Source: Apostichopus japonicus
Lineage: Eukaryota > Echinodermata > Holothuroidea > Aspidochirotida > Stichopodidae
NCBI RefSeq assembly: GCF_037975245.1
Contig: NC_092571.1
Location: 10,921,917 to 10,985,916, forward strand
Reading direction: 5' to 3'
Length of the DNA: 64,000 nucleotides
Below are positions 1 to 13,459 of the stretch, in pieces. The position numbers and the translations under genes were made by a program. The notes beneath the pieces were generated by a model, which searched no databases, was not told the DNA's origin, and worked only from the letters and a program-made list of their open reading frames with translations. Each line of letters begins with the position of its first letter. The stretch's first letter is position 1.

Positions 1-221
1 AACAATGTAAATGTCCAATTCATTGCTATGATATATATATTTAAAACCATGTGTACTATTCCTACAATGTCTAATGCCCAGTAGTAAATCCTTATGCTAC
101 TATACTTATATACTACTTTTTTTTTTTTTAAAAACGTCATTTAAAAAGGCTTCATGTTGAACTCACACTGTCTACAAGATGATTCAAACAAGATGATTGC
201 TTAAGAAAATGCATAACGCCC

Positions 222-1458
<1,237 letters not shown>

Positions 1459-1736
1459 ACCACTTGTGAATATAGTAAGCACACTGTAGCCACAAATCAT
1501 TGCAGTACGCTGGGAAGTTCTTTGATGGAAAACTGAGTCAGCTCCAATTTCTACAGCTTACCTCAAATGCAAATGCAAGCAGCTCTGGTGCTGAAAACAA
1601 CAACCTTCTCACTAACACAAGTGAGTGAGAAGAAAACTGGCATTAAAATTCAATTTCAGTTAGCCAACATGGCCCTTCTAACGACTATATTATGACAATG
1701 TAGCGTAAAGTAGCAACTAAGTTATCAACAACAGTT

Positions 1737-3780
1737 AGCCAGATACCATACCTAGTTCTTATTTTAGAAAGAGCACTGTACATTAGCCTTAAGTTAAATT
1801 CATGCTATCCTGCCCCCACTCCACTCCCTCCTCAGCTGGTATTGCATTTACTAACCATTATTCACCTATTGTCTTCCTATCACAGAAACCATGGTCTTTC
1901 AAAGACGAGTACTGCTGGTCACATGAATTTATGGTCTTTAATTTGTAACATGCTCACATGTCATGATAATCTTCTGTGTACTGTAAAGTGTCCTTAAAAA
2001 TAATTTCATACAAACCGACTGTTCTGTGGAAGCTTCTTGACGAACTTAAGTTTCTTTCCATCTGTATGTGCTCCTGGAAAGAGATGCAGAGTTTTATAGT
2101 AAATTCTGGTCTAATTTGTGAGATAAAAACATAGTATTTGAATACACCATTACAAAAAAAGTGCAGTTTTACCCTACAGATATCAGTGCACAGTACAAAA
2201 AGTTTCATAGCATGTTTCATTTTATGTACATGTATATCTATTTCCAATATAAGTGTCATTTCCTACTTTAAATTAACAACTTTTCCAAAATAGCAACTAG
2301 GTTATGCAAGCAGCAATTCTGAAAACCAGTTCGATTCTATGTCTCCCTTATTTACCTAGCCTAATTTTCTTACATATACTGGGATTTGTACAGCACCAGT
2401 ACAATATATTCCTATGTCTCTCAAATATATCAAGTTATCGCATACATATGTTACATGTGCTATATAGAAAATGCCAAATGTAAGCAATGTTCCAAAAGAA
2501 ATTGAAATCAGGTTGATGAAGTGTGCAGCAAGTGTAATCTGCCAAAGTTTCCAGACATACAGTAACGAAACTGTTAGAGAAATCTGACTATATCTACATG
2601 ACAGCTAACTTCCACTAGATATTGAACATCTCAATATACTGCTTTGATTGCATGTCTACAAATTTTGACTTTTGGAAGTGAGTGTACATTAATATTGCAG
2701 ATTGTACAGTAAGATGACATAGTTCAGGTTAAGCAATCTGGCCAGATACCTTGACTAGAACTAAGTTAGCAAGAGCATTGAACAGTAGCCATAATTTTAA
2801 TTGATGCTTCCCCTCCCACCAGCCCCCCCCCCCTCCCCCCCGCTATTAATCATTAATGACCTATTGTCCTCCTACCACAGAAGCCGTGGTCTTTTCAAAG
2901 AAGATAACTGCTGGTCACACTGATTGACGGTCTTTAATTTGTAACATACTTACATGTCATGAATATCTTCTGTACATTTTAAAGTGTCCTTACAAATAAT
3001 GTATTTCATACATACCGACTGTTCCGTGGAAGCTTCTTGACGAACTTAAGTTTCTTTCCATCTGTGTCATGCTCCTGGAAAGGGATGCAGAGTTTGAGAT
3101 AAAAACTTAGTATTTGAATACACCATTACAAAATAGTGCAGTTTTACCTTACAGATATCAGTGCACAGTACACAAAGTTCCATAACAATGTTTCATTTAA
3201 ATGAACCTGTAGATATATATTCCACTAGATATGTGAACATCTCAAAATATCGGTGTGATTGCATGTCTACAAAATGTGCCTTTTGGAAGTGAGTGTACAT
3301 AAATACTGTAGGTTGTACAGTCAAACGACACAGTTCAGTTTGGACAATCTGGCCAGAAACCTTAACTACTACTCAGTTTAGCAAGAGCACTGCACAGTAG
3401 TCCTGTATATACATTAATGTACACTATGGTTAATTTCACTCCTTCATATGTATATATCTATGTTTAATACTTACATTCGAAATGTATGCTGATATCAGTG
3501 CAGTTTCATTACAATGGTCCATTTCAATGAATATCAAAAGCTCCACTATAAGTATTATTGTCTAGCTAAATGATCTCCCAAGTATATGTAATTATCACAG
3601 ACATATAAATGCATTAATGTTATATATAAATTCCAGACAAACAGTAAAGAAACGGATTCAGCTTTGTCACTATATTAAATGTGGCAGGAAAATTTCACTA
3701 GCTATTGAACATCTCAATATTTTGCGTCGATTTCACGTCTACCAAATGTACCTCACAATAATTGTCTGTCCCAATGAAAC
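1737..3780. repeat. Degenerate three-copy tandem repeat
   Basis: Three copies start at about 1737, 2741 and 3351, each opening with a variant of gccagata/aaacctt followed by agcaagagcact/att. Copy 1 is about 1.0 kb, copy 2 about 0.6 kb with an internal deletion, and copy 3 ends near 3780. Shared blocks include ccgactgttc...gaagcttcttgacg (2015-2045 and 3017-3045) and atctcaatat with a following gcatgtctac (2628, 3240, 3708). No open frame is conserved between the copies, so it looks noncoding. Confidence 0.75.
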
Positions 3781-4795
3781 ATCTCTGTTAAGGAGCTTCA
3801 TTCTGCCATTGTTTATTAATATAGCTTGGAGCTCCAGAATTTCTTTGGAGACTGTTAACATTCGCAGTTAGTCCATACGTAAACGTGAAACTATGTGGCT
3901 TTTGTTAACCTAATTACCCTCTACATTCCTGTTCTGTTATACCTCTGCATCGTCTTAGAATGGACTCTTCTTTCAATGTATTCATTAACTATGAAACAAT
4001 TGTACATGTTTGCATACCATTTCGTATGCAATGTAATGTCTTCTACTATAGTATAGGCTTCGATGCCTTTCCGTTGGTTCTGTGTTACCTGAGTGCAGAA
4101 CGTGTACACGACAGTCAGTGCAGACAACAAGAAAGAAACAAAAACCTCAGACATAACAAAAGAGTTTTATAGCTCACCCATTCTTTAATATCCCAAACGA
4201 AAGCATGGCCAGGTTAGTGAAACAACATCATGCGGTCAAGCGTCACCGAATTAAAAATACTCAAACACAAAAACGAGTAAAACAACACGAGCTATATAAA
4301 TATACAGGCTTCTCGAATCAAGCGCCCTCAGTTAAAGTTATTTTAGAATGGTAACAATTGCCCAAAATTAATAATGACATGTCACTTCGCAGTAGTTGAA
4401 ATTTACTTGTTTCTCGCGGTTTTTAATAGAAAGTTAAGTATTGTGTTTCATGATATATGAGAGATTTCACGTGAAAATACATGCTGTGTAAACCCCGTTT
4501 AATTAATGAACGCGCCGAATGTAGTATGAATTGTGATGTAACCCGAATCGCTTTTTAAGTGAGTTAAACATATTATATGCCGGATAATCTGTTATTTGTT
4601 AATGTGTGTCATCTAAGATTTCAAAAATTTCTAGAAAATGTAGTGAAGAAACCTTTGCATATAATCTAATTAACCATGATGCTAAAAGTTTTATTTATGA
4701 AGCTACTTTTGTGGTAACTACGAACAGTAATTTGTTACGTGACTAAAGTATAAAGGTACTGGTAGGTTACGGTTTGTATGCTAATGGGTGTATGG
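3781..4795. other. AT-rich stretch with no recognised feature
   Basis: Only short unrelated open frames occur on either strand (for example 3921-4154 and 3960-4172, which overlap in opposite directions). No splice-framed exon, TIR or tRNA-like boxes were seen. Confidence 0.6.
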
Positions 4796-5302
4796 TCATA
4801 GAGAGGGAGGAAATGGCGGAGAATGGGGGTGAACCCTGACCTTCGCCATGACTCTCGCCATGACCCTCGAAGACGAGAGGAGGACGACGACGAGAGGGCG
4901 ACGACGACGAGAGGAGGACGACGACGAGAGGACGACGACGAGAGGGACGACGATGAGAGGACGATGAGAGGACGACGATGACAATAAGGAGAGGGACAAA
5001 GACGAGGACGCCGATAACGAGACGACGACGTCGAGAGAACGACGAGGACAACGACGAGAGGACGACGGGATGAGAGGGACAAAGGCGAGAAGACGAAGAC
5101 CACGACGAGAGGACGCCGACGATGAGAGGACGTCGACACCAAGGACGCCGACACCGAGGACGCCGACAACAAGAGAGGACAAAGACGACGACGACGAGAG
5201 GGCTACGACGACGAGAGGGACGACGATGAGATGACAACGATGACGACAAGGAGAGGGACAAAGACGACGACGACGAGAGGGCTACGACGACGACGAGCGG
5301 AC
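4796..5302. repeat. T-poor GAC/GAG-rich simple repeat tract
   Basis: The plus strand is built from gacgacgacgagagg-like units and nearly lacks T. Its complement therefore nearly lacks A and cannot easily form stop codons, which explains why all three minus frames stay open with Ser/Arg/Val-rich translations of 128-186 residues. I do not consider these genes. The tract ends sharply near 5302 beside a Penelope-like fragment. Confidence 0.85.
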
Positions 5303-5349
5303 TCAAGCTTGTTTCGTGAATTTTCAATCGTCAGGTGCTAGTGTGCGAC

Positions 5350-5730
5350 TGTTTCAAAGTGTGTTATTTGTATTTTTTGTGTTAGTGCGTTTGGTATGCA
5401 GCAAGTATTTTCTTGAATGACTGGAATGCGACACCAATTCAGAGGGGTTGTTTAAAGCTGATTGAAAGGGTCTATAGATGAGGAAATATTTTCGCCGTAG
5501 GCATAGATTGCAACGTTTTGTGGTGTTGCTGTATATATATATATATGGTTTGGCGTGCTTCACTAGTTTCCATTAAATATCAAAATTGATTTGTCTGTCC
5601 TTGAGTAACCAGATCTGTTTGCTAAGTTCAGTTTCGTTCCTTTTGTGGTGTGTGAATGAGCTTTTGTGGTTGTTTTTTACCGTCTCGTTAATTCAGTAGC
5701 ACAAAGCCCAACGTATATGTTTGTGTATCA
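5350..5730 (-). mobile_element. Penelope-like retroelement fragment, GIY-YIG endonuclease C-terminus
   Basis: Read on the minus strand from about 5725 the frame gives YVGLCATEL (the YIG half of a GIY-YIG signature). Next, after a frameshift, come HHKRNETELSKQIWLLKDR, one stop, [10 protein letters not shown] and [16 protein letters not shown], and then [15 protein letters not shown]. The order YVGL, ELSKxIW, CNLC, EL(V)SxxxHxxK is what I know of the GIY-YIG endonuclease at the C-terminus of animal Penelope-like elements. A small TA repeat (5524-5545) lies in frame between PY and SNTTKRC. The reverse transcriptase is absent, so this is a dead 5'-truncated copy. Family assignment is from memory of motifs. 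Confidence 0.65.
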
Positions 5731-5789
5731 CCGATGTCTTGTGCTGTGATACTTGCCCATGTATATAGTAACGGTAATGAGTTCAAAAT

Positions 5790-5890
5790 CCAGAACAGTG
5801 AAAAACGTTCAGCCTCCACCGGAATTGGAAACCGGCCTCCCGATTTTATATGCTGGCACCCTAACCAACTAGCACATGGAACTGATTGTA
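5790..5890 (-). mobile_element. Probable tRNA-derived SINE head
   Basis: On the minus strand a region resembling a pol III A box (GTGCTAGTTGG, plus 5865-5876) is followed about 40 bases later by a B-box-like GGTTTCCAATTCC (plus 5821-5833). The B box has two extra bases against the GGTTCRANNCC consensus. Spacing fits a tRNA head, but no cloverleaf could be drawn, so a functional tRNA is unlikely. Confidence 0.45.
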
Positions 5891-5989
5891 TGGCCAGTGG
5901 TTTCAAATCAGTGAAGGACGTAGTCATTCCATTGTACGCTTTTATATACACATAGGAAACACATTTGTATATACTTATACATATATATG

Positions 5990-8900
5990 TGTAAATTAAA
6001 GTCAAAGATGTCAAGAATTTGATTCACTTCGTCCACAAAACGTCGTCTCTCTATATCAATAGGGTTGTGACCTTTAATGAGATTTAACAGGGTTTATCAA
6101 ACATCACAAAACTCGGACCTTCCTTTATGTCCACGGAACGTCTGGTCATATTAGTATTCATGAGTAAGGGTTTGGGGAGAACCTTCACACTGGTATTGGA
6201 CTTTATGTAAACAATTAGCAACTTACGAAGACGAACCATATCTTGCAATCTTCACGGAATTAATATTAAAGTAAATTTCATCATCCGTTATATTGTTGGC
6301 TAACCTTTCTTCCAGACAGATTGGTGGGTCATTGTGTATCCCTAGATTAGCAATCAATATCCCTTCGTCCACTTCCCAAGCTCTAGGTTTCTATTTTGAG
6401 AGAATCACACTCAAAGAATGGTAATTTATATGTGATGTGTTTGCTTAAGTATTTTTTACTTCACATTTCGACCGTGACATCGGGCAGATTTACTCGGCAC
6501 AAATGTTGCGACATTGACCTAAAATAAAAACTCCCACATTGAACTTAAAAGTTAAACCAAGGAGTTGTTATGGATCCATGACATCTACCTGGTTACATCG
6601 AGGTACATAGAGACCTCAATAGCACCAACTTAGAATGATTGTAACTCTTTCTTACTAAAAATGCATGGTGACATCTTTGCCCCAAGTACAAAGATGGTTA
6701 GACCACTGTAAATTGCCACATGAAATTTGTTTAATATTCCTTTGCTAGGTTAGTTAGTTAGTTAGGTAAGAATACATTTGCAAATCACACGTAGTACTCA
6801 TGTACTCCGCATTGCGTCGGCGATTCTCGTCGATCAATAAATTAGCTTTATTTGCGGTTAAGTATAATCTGTAAACTCCAACGGTCAAAGTACCGTTACA
6901 AAATGATTTATCGCATTCATACAAATCGCCAATGGCAAAATAGAAAAGCCGTAGTTCATTCTGCAAATTCAGTTGTTAAGGCAAGACGTATATACCAATA
7001 GCACAAGAGGAGAGAAATATCGGGGACTCAGAGAAGGCAAAAAAAAAATTATGTTTATTGTATTGGCCCCGACTATATGAATACATTGAGTCCCATGCAC
7101 AAGTATCATATTTAGTTTTTATTCTGATTTAATTTTAGTGTCAATTGAAATTGAAAAAGTTTGTAGATCATGATGTCGATGTTTTATACAGTGTTGTGAA
7201 GACGGTTAAGCGTCTCGGGTGGACATCTAACTTCACGGCAGGGGGGTAAGGGCCGAGGGGGGGGGGGGGGACGTGTTTCCCCCACACTTTTTTTCAAAAT
7301 AGCAAATATGCCCTCATGGCAAATAAAATGTGCCCCTTCAATGAAGAACTTTTGGATATCTTAAGCCTTTGTTAATTCTAAATAGAGTCACGTGCACCAT
7401 AATAGTATTGATAGCATACTAACACATATATATATATTTAAGTGATATGGCTGGCGTGTATCGGTTTATAGCATAACGAGTGGTGTTTGTGGAATGATAA
7501 AGTGCCCTTCTGTTGTTCTACCCTCCCCCCCCCCCATTTTTGGAAGCTTCCTACCACCCTGCTTCACGGACAGTGATTATAATTTTCCCACGTCTCCAGC
7601 AGCATATACTATATTTCGAAAGGCAGTCGCTTCTTTCAGATATTTTCTCCTACATGTTGCCTTACAGTTTTAATTAGTTATGGAATCAATAGTACTACGC
7701 AGTATCAATGCACTGCTCAGCTGTTTCAATCGTCTCCGAAAGACCGTGCAATAAAAGCTAGTCAACGTTTTTGTGTTACATTTGTACAGCACTTTGTAGA
7801 ATAAATTATATATAAAGTTATTTAAAAACTGGCTGCATTTTTCACAAAAATATTTGGTACTTTGAATAATTGTATAGCCAAAAATTCACCCAACTGATTA
7901 TACGCATTCAAGCAGAACGTTACACCTCAATAGTCTCAAAAACAAAACCGCCAACGTAAGCATTTTGTAATTCTGTAAAGGAAAATCGTAAATATAGTTA
8001 AACTTGAGGATAACAAACAGGTTTTGATCGCAGATTGAACACTGCGACTCGATTTTGAGGAAACAAACAAAATACCTTTAACGTTTTGGCGAAGTTTCGA
8101 TTAACCCCCACTATGGATTATAATTGGGTAGCAACACGTATTTTGCTTGTGACAACTTCAACCATTCCCATTTGTTTTGTAAAAAAACATTGCGGATAGA
8201 CTCATTCATTTCTCCCCCACACACTATCGTATTGAGTTGTAAGTTGCAAAAAGCTGTTAGGATTAGATGTTTCTCTTCAAAATGAATGCGTTTCTTTCAC
8301 GTCAGAAAGAAGAAAGTCTCTTGTTACTTTTAGTTGACAAAAGGTCACAAATTGTTGGTTGTCTTTACATTGGTTTTAATGTCTTAAGTAGAAACTAATT
8401 AGTTACGTCTGATAGCATTACAGTTTGTTAATCAGCTTTATGCGACCACGGTAATTGACTCCATCGTTATTTTGCCTACACTTTGAAGCTTTGATACTAC
8501 TAATTAAGTGTAAGTAACCCGGATAAGGTAGGACACATATGGTTCTGGTCAATAAAAGGACTTGTTAGAGCGAAATCGTTCGAAATATAACTGCTATTAA
8601 ACTGATAACAGAGAAAATATTACTTGGCATGGTTTTCTATTAAAGTAAGCTATATTTATTAATAGTGACCCAACCGGACACTAAATCCTTAGATTTAGAG
8701 TCTACAGTCTCAATTCCGCAATAATCGAACTGGAATAAAACTAACATTTGCATAATCCTTCAACACACCTATCTGTCATCGTCTTCTGGAATGGGGGGGG
8801 GGGGCGTATTAGTAAATTGAAAGAGGAGGGATTGAAACTGGTTTTCAAATGGAGAGAAACAGAGGGCGCATATGATAATGTCGTGTGTCTTGTGTCAATG

Positions 8901-9049
8901 AAAGTGAAAGTGAAACGCAAGTATACAATGATTGATAACAGGATGTCAAACTTTCGGTGATTTATTCAATCTTCCTCAACCAAAATAAATTTGGACTCAA
9001 GATAAATAACTTGCATGTGGTGATAAGTAACAGTTATTCTATTGTACGT

Positions 9050-9050
<1 letters not shown>
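5990..9050. other. Three-kilobase gene-poor stretch
   Basis: Nothing gene-like was seen. It contains homopolymer runs (G run near 7259-7270, C run near 7525-7537, G run near 8793-8802) and short random open frames. Position 8961-8966 reads AATAAA on the minus strand, about 540 bases past the stop of the TRIM-like gene, and could be its poly(A) signal. Confidence 0.5.

Positions 9051-9051
<1 letters not shown>

Positions 9052-9112
<61 letters not shown>
9052..9112. repeat. (TA)n-(GT)n microsatellite
   Basis: Alternating TA from about 9052 to 9098 passes into GT repeats to about 9112. Confidence 0.95.
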
Positions 9113-9505
9113 ATATATTTAAATATATACCTATTTCTGAGTGAGGGAAGTTAAATTAATGAAAAGATACATACGGAAAACTCTAACACTCTTTTATATA
9201 TTGTACCAATGAAAATGGCGTACTTTGAAAGAAATTAACTTATGCAACGGATCGTAAGTAATAGGTTATATGCAAATGGTTGCAATCTTTACTAGGGATT
9301 AATTAAGCCTAAAGTAGTACGCCAATCTTGAGGTGGTAATTTCCCTGGCAGGGAGAAAAAGCAAAGTTTATGTCACACGCTTAACCAATTGAAAGTAAAA
9401 AAACCCATGTTGAAGAGTATTGTTTCCAGCATTTTGTCTATACTGTGTTGTGTTGGACAATGATCAGTATTTCGAACATCATCTGTTGGATATCATGAAC
9501 TTTCT

Positions 9506-10989
9506 TTACGGTGGAAGTCTGAAGTTGACTACGTCACCATTAGAAAAGCAAATAAGCGCCTTTTCTCGATATCGGCATACTCCAACAGGTACACTACCAG
9601 AAGGACACTGCCCTTCCCAACACGAAGTGAAAGTTCCTTCTTCATCCATATCGAACGTACCGACGTTGAGAGAGATAGGTTGGTCTGTTGCAGCGATGGT
9701 TTGCCATATTAGCAACCACTTCTTACTGCTCGAGTAAACGACAAGGGGCTGCATACCTTTGGGATGAATTAAGCTCTTCACTTTCTTCAAACGAATCGGA
9801 TTTGGAGAAAAAATCCTGCTGGCTTGATCATTTTTAAGCAGCGTCACTGTTTGGGTTTGAGAATCGATCACTATAAACATTGCTTCTCTGTAGGCAATGT
9901 CAAGAAAGCCGCTTACACAATTGCCAAGCTCACCACCACAGTCCAATGTGCGACGGGGCTTAGTTTCATCAATCTGGTATTCATACAGCATGTGGCAGTT
10001 ACTAAACGAGACCAGGTATTCACTGCAACATTCATCGTATGGCCGATGGGCATTAATTCCTATGATATGTGAGTCATCTCGTGGACATTCAATATTGATT
10101 GTTTTGTGCGATTTGACTCCTTCTTGAGGTTGTCCAGCACAGTTCATTTTGCTCATTATCAACTCAATCATGATTATCTTCTTTCCCGACGCCATTAGCA
10201 TATACTTGCGTCCGTCTATGGGTATGCATCGGTGCGACATGACCAGCTTGGTGGAGGAACTGTCCGTTATTGAATAGTCCCAAAAAAATGTGTCCAATTG
10301 TTTGGGATCAGTGCAAATCAAGCGGATACGGCCATAACTTTGTCTTTCGTCGAATACACGAACAAATTGGTCAGGAGCTTGTCGTATCCAGTTAGCACCC
10401 ACAGCCCAACCTTTTATCATTCTACCAATGGTGAAAGATGATGCTTCCGATGTCGAAATGAATAATAGTTTCTTGTATTCTGCAGAAACTGTGGGTTCTT
10501 CGGTCAAACTGTTAATTCTTTGTTTTAAACTGTTCAAAGTATTCCATACCTCGGAGCTTTTTCCGGCATAAACATAAATCGAATCAAGTTTTTCCTTGAG
10601 ATCGACTGCCTTGCCTTTCAAAACGTTGCTGGTGCGATCCATTTTGTCTTTCTCTGCCAACCGATGTTGGTCTATCACCCTTAAATTCGCCAACAGATCG
10701 TTTGTTATCTTCCCACATATCTTGTTGTAACTTTGGACTACTTCCTCCTGTAGTTTATTGTAATAGTTGTCCATGTCTTTACACCTATCGCTTTCTGCCA
10801 CGATGTTGTCGATTTGTTTTCCCAATTCTTTTGCGTGACTCTTGTATTCGGAACATTCGATGGTACCATGTCCTTTGTGAGCGTCCGCAAGACATCTTAG
10901 GCATATGCATTCAGCACAGTCTTTACAGAAAAATTCAATTTGATGTGCTTCATGTCTCTTACATACTTCTGTGTAGTCACATGGACCAT
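9506..10989 (-). CDS. TRIM-like B-box protein, exon 3 (second B-box, coiled coil, C-terminal domain)
   Basis: Last coding exon of a three-exon gene (13742-13460, 13068-12817, 10989-9506; 2019 nt, 672 residues). The acceptor reads ctttgacag, and the split codon G|AT gives Asp179. A B-box 2 zinc site follows: C188, H191, C200, C203, C208, C211, H216 and H219 (C-x2-H-x8-C-x2-C-x4-C-x2-C-x4-H-x2-H). Residues about 230-345 are charged and heptad-like, as in TRIM coiled coils. Residues about 365-672 form a domain I cannot name, but it recurs at 22073-23002. There is no RING finger, so ubiquitin-ligase activity cannot be assumed; scaffold or regulatory roles are possible. An open frame upstream of the acceptor starts only at a TTG, which supports splicing rather than a start here. 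Confidence 0.85.
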
Positions 10990-11400
10990 CTGTCAAAGAT
11001 AAATCAATGTATGAATCTTAAGCCATTTCATAATTCCATGGATGACTAAAGATTGTGAAATATAACTGCAGACGATAGTATCATAGTAACCATCGAAAAA
11101 AAAGCAACTGCTGGAACAGACTGCAAGGTACGCTTACTAAAACACCAAACTGGGATGATCCCAAAAGGGTGGTTGCTCCCAAGCAAGATTGAACTAAAGA
11201 GGTGCCATTGAAAAGCCATTGAATACCCCTGTATAATAGATTACAGCTATCCCGAATGAAATATAGTAGTGTAAAAGATTCTTTCACTGTTATTTGCAAA
11301 ATGAATGGCATATTGATTGTTCAGTTGCATGCCCTGTGGGATATCATGATTAGGCAATCTTGTGTTTGTTTGAAATTCAGGTATTCTTTCATGCTCGTAT
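10990..11400 (-). repeat. Duplicated intron sequence in the TRIM-like gene
   Basis: The part of intron 2 next to exon 3 matches intron 1 (13069-13459). Shared blocks include aaatcaatgtatgaatcttaa, agctatcccgaa, gttcagttgcatgc, ggatatcatg and caatcttgt. The other end of intron 2 (about 12770-12816) also matches the other end of intron 1. Intron 1 is 391 bp and intron 2 is 1827 bp. Confidence 0.85.
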
Positions 11401-12765
11401 CAAAGCAGGAGCCTTTTCCCTTCGTAGGTTTTAATTTTTGTTGAATTTTGTCTGTTATGACCGGGTCAAGCTTCGCCTTCTACGTTAATTTTATTTTTAC
11501 TCAGTTTTCTTATTTTTCATTGTGTCTGTCCTTACGTCAAATTAAAGCCAGATACGGGGCTTACAGAATCACTTATAAGTGAGGGCATGTATATGGAGAT
11601 TCTTGTTTTGATACATAGCTCCACTCTTATACAACAGTACAGTTATGGGAGTTTTATTTCATTCTCATCATAACATGGGAGGATCAAGTTCATGTCATAA
11701 AAATCGCAAATGACTCTTTTATTTAATGGGTATTCACATGGCGTTTCCTAGAAAAGCAATACGTCCAATTTGTATCCGTGTATAACGTAACATTCACTGC
11801 CAACTTGCAAATTGTTACTCTGCAAATCCCGTGCAATTATCACAAAACTATTTGTCATTAGGTAAGATATTCAAAGGCAAAACACATAGGCGGGATGAAC
11901 TATAGCAGTTATTAATTTTAAAACAAGAGGAAATGTATAGAGACTTGCTATGGACAGATGCCATCCAAAACTAATGTCTTGAGTTATATTTGCATTATTA
12001 ATGCTGGGGTGTTTGGCTTGATAATTACATATGTGCTAACAAGATCGACGAAAATATAACTTAGTGATAATGAATCTTTCTGTGTTAGGAATATTGAGTC
12101 TTGGTTAAGACATTAGCAATGTACAATACAAACGGTTTCGGGACGTATCGGCAAAAAACAGTAAACAACTATTGCAGGACAACACCATTCTCTTAAGACC
12201 TGTTGATGATGTTTGTTTAAGACTTATTAAAGAAACTTTAAGCTATGAAGTAATAAATTATTAAGATTTGCAATTTTCACTTCGCAATGTAATACCTCAT
12301 TTATCTCATGTAACATGCAGCGGGCTTTCGTTGATTTGTTATTGCCAACCGCTTGTCTTACCAACAAAATCACCTCGACTTTTGAAACTCTTATGATAAA
12401 ACTTGATAACATTATGCCAGAAATTAAGGTTACTAAGTCTGCAAAAAAGTCCCAATTGTGTTAATTGTATGCACATGCCATGGCTTTCACATAAATCACA
12501 TGAAACTTCGGTTCAATACTCGAGTAATAACACTAGTTTACCAACACTATTTGCGGATTCTTATGAAATTCATAATGTATAAGAGAATCGGTTTAAGATT
12601 TAATCGATGTCCCATTTTTGTCTTGTTTGTGAAACTTGCAGAACATTGTCTGATCAAGGTTGAACAATTTCGGTCAAGTAGGTCATCGGAAGCAGCATCT
12701 TCTATTCAGAGACAAACTTCCAACTTTGAAGACTACATTTATTTCATATGTTTACACAAAACTAT
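11401..12765. other. Extra ~1.4-kb sequence inside intron 2 of the TRIM-like gene
   Basis: This stretch interrupts the homology between introns 1 and 2 and has no counterpart in intron 1. No TIR, target-site duplication or coding motif was seen. It is either an unrecognised insertion or sequence lost from intron 1. Confidence 0.5.
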
Positions 12766-12816
12766 ATACAAACAATTCATCAGCCAATAAGGAACAAAAA
12801 ACAAATTCATGGTTAC

Positions 12817-13068
12817 CTGGTTTCGTTGATGTCGAATCATTATCTACACACGGAAAGTTTTTCGCCGCCGCGATGTTCTTGGTATCGTCGATATTTTTGC
12901 GCAATGCTTTGACGTGACTCGGATGTCTGGAACATTCGATGGTGTCATGTCCTTTGTGAACCTCTGCAAGACATTGTAGACATATGCATTCAGCACAAAC
13001 TTTACAGAAGAGGTCGATGGGATTTGTTTCATGTGTCTTACATACTTCTGTGTAGTCACATGCACCAT
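12817..13068 (-). CDS. TRIM-like B-box protein, exon 2 (first B-box, hybrid exon)
   Basis: Acceptor ctttgacag at 13069-13071 and donor CAG|gtaacc at 12817/12816; 252 nt, phase 1 at both ends, so it can be skipped or duplicated without changing frame. It encodes residues 95-178 with a full B-box: C104, H107, C116, C119, C124, C127, H132, H135. The first part closely matches the start of exon 3 (GxCDYTEVCKxHE), while the last residues (VDNDSTSTKPG) match the end of exon 1 (RDNYSTSTKTG). The exon is therefore a fusion of an exon-3 start and an exon-1 end. Reading past the donor gives a short meaningless tail, consistent with the splice site being used. Confidence 0.8.
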
Positions 13069-13459
13069 CTGTCAAAGAGAAATCAATGTATGAATCTTAA
13101 GCCATTTCATAGTTCCACTAAAATACTAAACTGTTTGGTTGGTTGGTTGCTCCAAAGCAAGATTTCAACTAAAGTATAGTGCCTATGCAAACGCTATTGA
13201 CTACCCCGTTTAACAGGGAACAGCTATCCCGAAAGTAAAATAGTAGGGTCAAAGATTGTTTTACTTTTATTATGCAAGTGAATTGCATATTGAGTGTTCA
13301 GTTGCATGCTCTGAGGGATATCATGGCTAAGCAATCTTGTATTTGTTTGATATGCTGCAGGCATTCTTGCTTTCTTTATTTATTCCATGTGTGTACACAA
13401 AAAAAGAGACAAACACTTCATCAACGAATAAGAAACAAAATAAATTTATGTCAGGTTAC

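Noticed and set aside
4735-5327. Three overlapping minus-strand frames rich in Ser, Arg and Val
   Set aside because: All frames are open because the strand lacks A; no start context or domain.
10702-11049. 115-codon plus frame opposite TRIM-like exon 3
   Set aside because: Shadow; runs past the exon boundary into the intron.
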